Assembly (NCBI GenBank): GCA_017459865.1
Contig: JAFUCD010000028.1
Span: 27,804 to 91,803, forward strand
Reading direction: 5' to 3'
Source: Oscillospiraceae bacterium
GTDB lineage: Bacteria > Bacillota_A > Clostridia > Oscillospirales > Oscillospiraceae
DNA: 64,000 nucleotides
Shown here: piece by piece, positions 59,341 through 64,000 of the stretch
Layout: every line of letters begins with the position of its first letter
Numbering within the stretch: position 1 is the stretch's first letter
Position numbers and translations under genes: made by a program
Notes under the pieces: model-generated
The model's input: the letters and a program-made list of their open reading frames with translations, nothing else
Told to the model about the DNA's origin: nothing
Databases searched by the model: none

Positions 59341-60212
59341 TAGTTGTTGCCTCCTTCCTTAGCAGCCGGAGCTGCCGGACGCGGGCCACGGTTGTAGCCG
59401 CCCTGCGGACGGTTGCCCTGTCCCTGACGGGGCGCGCCCTGGCGGTCGCGGTTGTAGCCGTTCCCCTGACGGTCGCGGTTGTAGCCGCCGCGGCCGCGGC
59501 CTCTGCGGTCGCCGTCACGACGGTCGCGGCGACGGTCGTCGCGGCGATTCAGATCCATCGTGCGCGGGGTGGTGCGCAGGGTCTGGGAAAGGATCTCGCC
59601 CTTGTAGATCCAAACCTTGACGCCGACGCGGCCATAGGTGGTCGCGGCCTCGGCGAAGCCGTACTCGATGTCGGCGCGGATGGTCTGCAGGGGGATGGTG
59701 CCCTCGTGATAGCACTCGGTGCGGGCGATCTCGGCGCCGCCCAGACGGCCGGAGCACATGATCTTGATGCCGCGGGCGCCCATGCGCATGGCGCGGCCCA
59801 TGGCGTTTTTCATCGCGCGGCGGAAGCCGATGCGCTTCTCGAGCTGCGCGGCGATGTTCTCAGCGACGAGCTGAGCGTTGGTATCGGGCGTGCGGACCTC
59901 GACGATGGAGAGGGCGACCGGCTTGCCGATCATCTTCTCGACGGAGAGGCGGATGCGCTCGATCTCCGCGCCGCCCTTGCCGATCACGACGCCGGGGCGG
60001 GAGCAGTGGATGAAAATGCGGACCTTCGCGCTGTCGCGCTCGATCTCGATGGTGGGGACGCCTGCGGAATACAGGGTCTTCTTCAGATACTGACGGATGT
60101 TGTAATCCTCGACGATCAGATCGCCGACCTTCTCGTCACGGGCGTACCAGCGGGAATCCCAATCCTTGATGACGCCGACGCGCATGCCGTGCGGATGAAC
60201 TTTCTGTCCCAT
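59340..60212 (-). CDS. rpsC: Ribosomal protein S3 with RG-rich C-terminal tail
   Basis: The 290-residue product is S3 (KH domain with [20 protein letters not shown]-terminal domain ending about residue 217, [15 protein letters not shown]). Ordinary Firmicutes S3 proteins end near residue 220. Here about 70 more residues follow, rich in Arg, Gly, Asn, Asp and Gln ([20 protein letters not shown], repeated NRDRQG), resembling an RGG-type RNA-binding tail. GGAGGAGG precedes the ATG. Confidence 0.97.
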   Translation of the reverse strand: MGQKVHPHGMRVGVIKDWDSRWYARDEKVGDLIVEDYNIRQYLKKTLYSAGVPTIEIERDSAKVRIFIHCSRPGVVIGKGGAEIERIRLSVEKMIGKPVALSIVEVRTPDTNAQLVAENIAAQLEKRIGFRRAMKNAMGRAMRMGARGIKIMCSGRLGGAEIARTECYHEGTIPLQTIRADIEYGFAEAATTYGRVGVKVWIYKGEILSQTLRTTPRTMDLNRRDDRRRDRRDGDRRGRGRGGYNRDRQGNGYNRDRQGAPRQGQGNRPQGGYNRGPRPAAPAAKEGGNN

Positions 60213-60229
60213 ATATTCTGCCTCCTCCC

Positions 60230-60577
60230 TCAGTCTTTCTCAGCCACGACGATGGTGATGTGGCTGGTGCGCTTGTTGATGCGGTACATACGACCCTGTG
60301 CTCTCGGACGGCCTCTCTTGAGGATCGGGCCGGCGCCGCAGTAAGCCTCGGCGACATAGAGGTTCTCGGGGTCCATCTCAAAGTTGTTCTCGGCGTTCGC
60401 GCAGGCGCTCTTGAGCACCTTCAGCATCAGCTCGCAGGCCGCCTTCGGCGTGTGCTGCATATAAGCTTCGGCGAGCTTGACGTCCTTGCCGCGGATCATA
60501 TCGCAGACGATCTGAACCTTGCGGGGAGCGATGCGGGCATACATCAGCTGTGCCCGTGCAGTTTTCTTTTCTTCCAT
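60230..60577 (-). CDS. rplV: Ribosomal protein L22
   Basis: The 115-residue product is L22, lining the exit tunnel: [87 protein letters not shown] precedes the ATG. Confidence 0.98.
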   Translation of the reverse strand: MEEKKTARAQLMYARIAPRKVQIVCDMIRGKDVKLAEAYMQHTPKAACELMLKVLKSACANAENNFEMDPENLYVAEAYCGAGPILKRGRPRAQGRMYRINKRTSHITIVVAEKD

Positions 60578-60589
60578 GGTTCCTCCCCC

Positions 60590-60865
60590 TTATCTACCGG
60601 CGGTCTTGCTGCCGGCGTGACCGCGGAAGGTACGCGTGGGCGCAAACTCACCGAGCTTGTGACCGACCATGTCCTCCGTGATATACACGGGGACGTGACG
60701 GCGACCGTCGTGGACAGCGATGGTGTGTCCGACGAAGGACGGGAAAATCGTGCTGGCGCGGCTCCAGGTCTTGATGACCTTCTTGTCGCCGGACTTGTTC
60801 ATTTCGTCGACGCGCTTGAGAAGCTCGGGCGCGGCGAACGGGCCTTTCTTGATACTTCTGCTCAT
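60590..60865 (-). CDS. rpsS: Ribosomal protein S19
   Basis: The 91-residue product is S19: [78 protein letters not shown] in order, unmistakable family. AAGGAGG precedes the ATG. Confidence 0.98.
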   Translation of the reverse strand: MSRSIKKGPFAAPELLKRVDEMNKSGDKKVIKTWSRASTIFPSFVGHTIAVHDGRRHVPVYITEDMVGHKLGEFAPTRTFRGHAGSKTAGR

Positions 60866-60879
60866 TTACGTCACCCTCC

Positions 60880-61716
60880 TTACTTCGCGTTGCGGCGCTT
60901 GACAATATACTTGTCGGAAGCGTTCTTCTTCTTGCGGGTCTTGTAACCCATGGCGGGCTTGCCCCAGGGGGTCACAGGACCGGGACGACCGACGGGGCTC
61001 TTGCCCTCGCCGCCGCCGTGGGGGTGGTCGTTCGGGTTCATGACAGAGCCGCGGACCGTCGGGCGGATGCCCATGTGGCGCTTGCGGCCGGCCTTACCGA
61101 TGGAGACGTTGGCGTGGTCGATGTTGCCGACCTGGCCGATCGTGGCGACGCAGTTCATGCGGACCTTGCGGTACTCGCCGGAGGGCAGACGCACGGTCGC
61201 CATGCCGTTCTCCTTGGCCATCAGCTGCGCGGCGACGCCGGCGGAGCGGACGAGCTGCGCGCCCTTGCCCGGATAGAGCTCGATGGCGTGGATAACGGTG
61301 CCGACGGGGATGTTCGCCAGCGGCAGAGCGTTGCCCGGCTTGATATCGGCGGAGGCGGAGGACACGATCGTGTCGCCGGCCTTCAGACCGACAGGCGCGA
61401 GAATGTAGCGGCGCTCGCCGTCTTCATACTCGCACAGAGCGATGAACGCGCTGCGGTTGGGGTCATACTCCAGACGCAGGACGGTGGCGTTCATGTCCAC
61501 CTTGTTGCGCTTGAAGTCGATGACGCGGTACTTTTTGCGGTTGCCGCCGCCCTGGTGACGGACGGTGATCTTGCCGTAGCTGTTGCGGCCGGCGTGCTTC
61601 TTCAGGACCTCGACGAGCTCCTTCTGGGGCTTGGCGTGCTTGTCGACGCCGTCGAAGCCGGAGACCGTCATCTGACGGCGGGCCGGGGTAGTGGGCTTGT
61701 AAGTTTTAATAGACAT
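60880..61716 (-). CDS. rplB: Ribosomal protein L2
   Basis: The 278-residue product is L2, needed for subunit joining and the peptidyl transferase centre: [47 protein letters not shown], and the conserved [44 protein letters not shown] precedes the ATG. Confidence 0.98.
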   Translation of the reverse strand: MSIKTYKPTTPARRQMTVSGFDGVDKHAKPQKELVEVLKKHAGRNSYGKITVRHQGGGNRKKYRVIDFKRNKVDMNATVLRLEYDPNRSAFIALCEYEDGERRYILAPVGLKAGDTIVSSASADIKPGNALPLANIPVGTVIHAIELYPGKGAQLVRSAGVAAQLMAKENGMATVRLPSGEYRKVRMNCVATIGQVGNIDHANVSIGKAGRKRHMGIRPTVRGSVMNPNDHPHGGGEGKSPVGRPGPVTPWGKPAMGYKTRKKKNASDKYIVKRRNAK

Positions 61717-61731
61717 TCTCTTTTACCTCCC

Positions 61732-62028
61732 TTACACCATGCCCTCGAAGATCTCGATGTTCTTCGAGTCGGCGGAGAGCTTGACCACGGCCTTTTTGCG
61801 CTTGGCGGTCATGCCGGAGGGGTTGCCGCCGACGCGCTTCTCTTTCGGATGGATATAGGTGGTGGTCACCTTGATGACCTTGACGTCGAAGATCTCTTCG
61901 ATCGCCTTCTTGATCTCGATCTTGCCGGCGCTGGGGGCGACTTCAAACACATACTTTTTGATGTCGAGGTCTTCCATGGACTGCTCGGTGATGATCGGAC
62001 GGAGAATGACGTCGTATGCGGTTTTCAT
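61732..62028 (-). CDS. rplW: Ribosomal protein L23
   Basis: The 98-residue product is L23, the exit-site docking protein for SRP and trigger factor: AYDVILRPIITEQSMEDLDIKKYVFEVAPSAGKIEIKKAIEEIFDVKV. Its ATG overlaps the rplD stop (ATGA at 62025-62028). Confidence 0.97.
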   Translation of the reverse strand: MKTAYDVILRPIITEQSMEDLDIKKYVFEVAPSAGKIEIKKAIEEIFDVKVIKVTTTYIHPKEKRVGGNPSGMTAKRKKAVVKLSADSKNIEIFEGMV

Positions 62029-62648
62029 GCGAACACCTCCTCGATTTTCTGGAGCGCAGCCTTGTCAACGACCAGAACGCGGTTGTTCAGGATCGTGTAG
62101 GGGCTGAGAATGGTGGCGGTGGTGGTGGTCACGCCGGGGATGTTGCGGGCGGACTTGATGACCTTCTCATCGACGTTCTCGGTGATGACGAGCGCTTTGC
62201 CGTCGACGCCGATCTTGTCGAGGAACGCCTTGAAGGGCTTGGTCTTGATCTCGTCGACAGCTAGACCGTCGACGACGAGGATCTTCTCCTCGGCGGCCTT
62301 GGCGCTCAGCGCGCTCTTGAGCGCGAGACGCTTGACCTTCTTGTTGAGCGTGTAGCTGTAGTCACGCGGCTTCGGCGCAAACGCGACGCCGCCGTGGGTC
62401 CACACCGGGGAGCCCTTGTAACCGGCACGGGCGCGGCCCGTACCCTTCTGGCGCCAGGGCTTGGCGGTGGTGTAGCTGACCTCGCCCTTCGTGAGCGCGC
62501 TCTGCGTGCCCTGACGGCAGTTGGCGAGATGATTCTTGACGGAATCGTGCAGCACGGACTTGTTGGGTTCCACCCCGAAAACGGCTTCGGAGAGGGTAAC
62601 CTCGCCGACGTTCTCGCCGGCCATGTTGAACAGATTTGCTTTCGGCAT
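62025..62648 (-). CDS. rplD: Ribosomal protein L4
   Basis: The 207-residue product is L4: the exit-tunnel loop KPWRQKGTGRARAGYKGSPVWTHGGVAFAPKPRDYSYTLNKKVKRLALKSALS and a globular C-terminal half. AAGGAG precedes the ATG. It overlaps rplW by four bases. Confidence 0.98.
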   Translation of the reverse strand: MPKANLFNMAGENVGEVTLSEAVFGVEPNKSVLHDSVKNHLANCRQGTQSALTKGEVSYTTAKPWRQKGTGRARAGYKGSPVWTHGGVAFAPKPRDYSYTLNKKVKRLALKSALSAKAAEEKILVVDGLAVDEIKTKPFKAFLDKIGVDGKALVITENVDEKVIKSARNIPGVTTTTATILSPYTILNNRVLVVDKAALQKIEEVFA

Positions 62649-62666
62649 TTCTTAACTCTCCTTTCC

Positions 62667-63386
62667 TTACTTTCTGGCGGAAGCCTTCTGCGGGTTGCGG
62701 CCGCTGGCCTTCTGCGGGTTGGAGGAGACACCGGCGTCGCCCTTCTTGACGATTTGCTTCTTGACGGTGCTCTTGACATACACGATGCCGCCCTTCGGGC
62801 CGGGGATCGCGCCGCGGATGACGATCATGTTGAGCTCGGGATCGACCTTGACCACGTCCAGATTCTGAACGGTGACCTGCTCGACGCCCATGTGACCGGC
62901 CTGCTTCTTACCCGGGAAGATACGGGAGGGGTCGGTGCTGGAGCCCATGGAGCCGGCGTGACGGTGCACAGGACCGCCGCCGTGGGTCATGGGGGTACGG
63001 CCCTGGCCGAAGCGCTTGACGACGCCGGCGTAGCCCTTACCTTTGCTGATGCCCGTAACGTCGACCTTGTCGCCCTCTTTGAAGGTGTCCGCCTTCAGGA
63101 CGTCGCCGACATTGATGGATGCGCAATCCTCAAGTCTGAACTCCTTGAGATGCTTCAGGTTGCCGACGCCCGCCTTGGCCAGGTGGCCCTTCTCGGGCTT
63201 CGACAGCTTCTTCTCGGCAACTTCCTCGAAGCCGAGCTGGACGGCGTCATAGCCTTCCTTTTCCTTGGTCGCCTTCGCGGTGACCGTGCAGGGGCCGGCT
63301 TCGATCACGGTGACCGGAACGACCTTGCCTGCTTCATCGAAGATCTGCGTCATGCCGACCTTTTTGCCGATGATGGCTTTTTTCAT
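62667..63386 (-). CDS. rplC: Ribosomal protein L3
   Basis: The 239-residue product is L3: [35 protein letters not shown], then [51 protein letters not shown]. The C-terminus carries a short tandem ([17 protein letters not shown]) beyond the usual end. AAGGAGG precedes the ATG. A 337-base gap containing an R2 element separates it from rpsJ. Confidence 0.98.
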   Translation of the reverse strand: MKKAIIGKKVGMTQIFDEAGKVVPVTVIEAGPCTVTAKATKEKEGYDAVQLGFEEVAEKKLSKPEKGHLAKAGVGNLKHLKEFRLEDCASINVGDVLKADTFKEGDKVDVTGISKGKGYAGVVKRFGQGRTPMTHGGGPVHRHAGSMGSSTDPSRIFPGKKQAGHMGVEQVTVQNLDVVKVDPELNMIVIRGAIPGPKGGIVYVKSTVKKQIVKKGDAGVSSNPQKASGRNPQKASARK

Positions 63387-63567
63387 GGGATTTCCTCCTT
63401 CAGGTTATTGGTCAGACCGCTTAACAAGACCATTGGGTGCCTTGACAGAGGCTTCTGACTTGACCCGCCCACTATCTATTTAATGTGGGTTGGGGTGATT
63501 GACTTCGTTTCCACGAAATCCCATCAAAATGGGCTTTCGTGGAGTAGCTTGCGCTACGCTCCGGCGT

Positions 63568-63699
63568 CTCGGCCTCAAAAGCGGCGCTTTTGAGCGAGAG
63601 CCACCTGCGCTTCGCGAGCGGTATTTTTGCACCGAAACGAAGTTCCGGCACAAAAATGATTGGACTTCTTTTGCGGCGTGCGCGCCGCAAACTCTGCCG
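63568..63699 (-). repeat. R2 hairpin element, copy d, within the rpsJ-rplC gap
   Basis: Read leftwards: GGCAGAGTTTGC, GC hairpin (GCGGCGCGCACGCCGC), CAATC, hairpin ATTTTTGTGCCGGAA/TTTCGGTGCAAAAAT (63643-63657/63622-63636 approximately), CGCTCGCGAAGCG, then CTCG.TCAAAAGCG/GCTTTTGA..CGAG. It is in sense orientation inside the operon. The rest of 63387-63723 shows no gene; 63412-63440 has a weak hairpin. Confidence 0.6.
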
Positions 63700-63723
63700 A
63701 GGGCTTGTGATGATCTTAAGCAA

Positions 63724-64000
63724 TTACAGCTTAATATCGATTTCCACGCCGGCGGGCAGCTCGAGGTTCATGAGGGCCTCGACCGTCTTCTGGGTCGGGT
63801 TCATGATGTCGATCAGGCGCTTGTGGGTGCGGCGCTCAAACTGCTCACGGCTGTCCTTGTACTTATGAACAGCGCGCAGGATCGTGACGATCTCGGTCTT
63901 GGTCGGCAGGGGGATGGGACCGGAGACCTTCGCTTCGGTGCGCTTGGCGGTCTCGACGATCTTCTCGGCGGCCTTGTCGATCAGCTGATGGTCGTAAGCC
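63724..64000 (-). CDS. rpsJ: Ribosomal protein S10 (5' end outside window)
   Basis: The visible 91 codons encode the C-terminal 91 residues of S10, cut by the window end: [61 protein letters not shown], ending [11 protein letters not shown]. Only about ten residues are missing. It begins the S10-spc-alpha operon. Confidence 0.97.
   Translation of the reverse strand, partial: AYDHQLIDKAAEKIVETAKRTEAKVSGPIPLPTKTEIVTILRAVHKYKDSREQFERRTHKRLIDIMNPTQKTVEALMNLELPAGVEIDIKL

Overview
This 64 kb window is chromosomal DNA from a GC-rich, anaerobic, Gram-positive bacterium, most likely a member of the Clostridia close to Oscillospiraceae. The signs are a canonical Firmicutes-type S10/spc/alpha ribosomal operon with adk, map and infA, several enzymes anchored by S-layer homology (SLH) domains, a flavodiiron oxygen/NO reductase, VanW and HemW proteins, strong AGGAGG ribosome binding sites, and frequent TTG or GTG starts. 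I saw no phage, insertion sequence, tRNA, rRNA or CRISPR array.

Layout. Positions 1-7155 (minus strand) hold a TrmH-type RNA methyltransferase, a SulP transporter operon, a flavodoxin/DUF3793/DUF2325 operon with two GTTA..TAAC inverted repeats upstream, and galactokinase. Positions 7240-9505 are a nicotinate salvage operon (pncB-niaR) behind a long structured leader. Positions 9530-12598 encode two tandem SLH-anchored wall hydrolases. 12604-17438 carry a membrane PP2C phosphatase, thioredoxin, a multidomain flavodiiron protein and a HAD phosphatase. 17673-28512 (minus) carry an SLH lipase-like protein, a phosphodiester glycosidase-like protein, metG, a VanW protein, hemW and htpG. 29608-36027 encode a giant vWA surface protein and a small Cys-containing peptide gene, again behind a structured leader. 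37148-41184 hold a degenerate kinase fused to a C-type lectin-like domain, a PAP2 phosphatase, a DUF308 protein and a MarR regulator. 41447-42650 is rplJ-rplL with an L10 leader. 42779-47160 hold an SLH lipase gene interrupted by TGA, a VanX-like peptidase, a TetR regulator, a small protein and a GNAT acetyltransferase. 47629-64000 (minus) is the ribosomal operon from rpsJ (cut by the window end) to rplQ.

The most interesting material is non-coding. A roughly 160-nt element occurs twice (7289-7449 plus, 36052-36214 minus). Each copy ends 24-27 nt before a start codon, in sense orientation. Interiors are equal in length, and paired positions change in a compensatory way, as in a conserved RNA structure. 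Two further families of intergenic hairpin elements, called R1 (two copies) and R2 (five copies), keep conserved linkers while their hairpin arms differ completely in sequence yet stay almost perfectly self-complementary. One R2 copy sits inside the ribosomal operon between rpsJ and rplC. Another unusual 743-bp spacer separates rpsN from rpsH and carries a strong promoter.

Start sites below were chosen from ribosome binding sites and family N-termini, so some differ from the longest possible reading frame.
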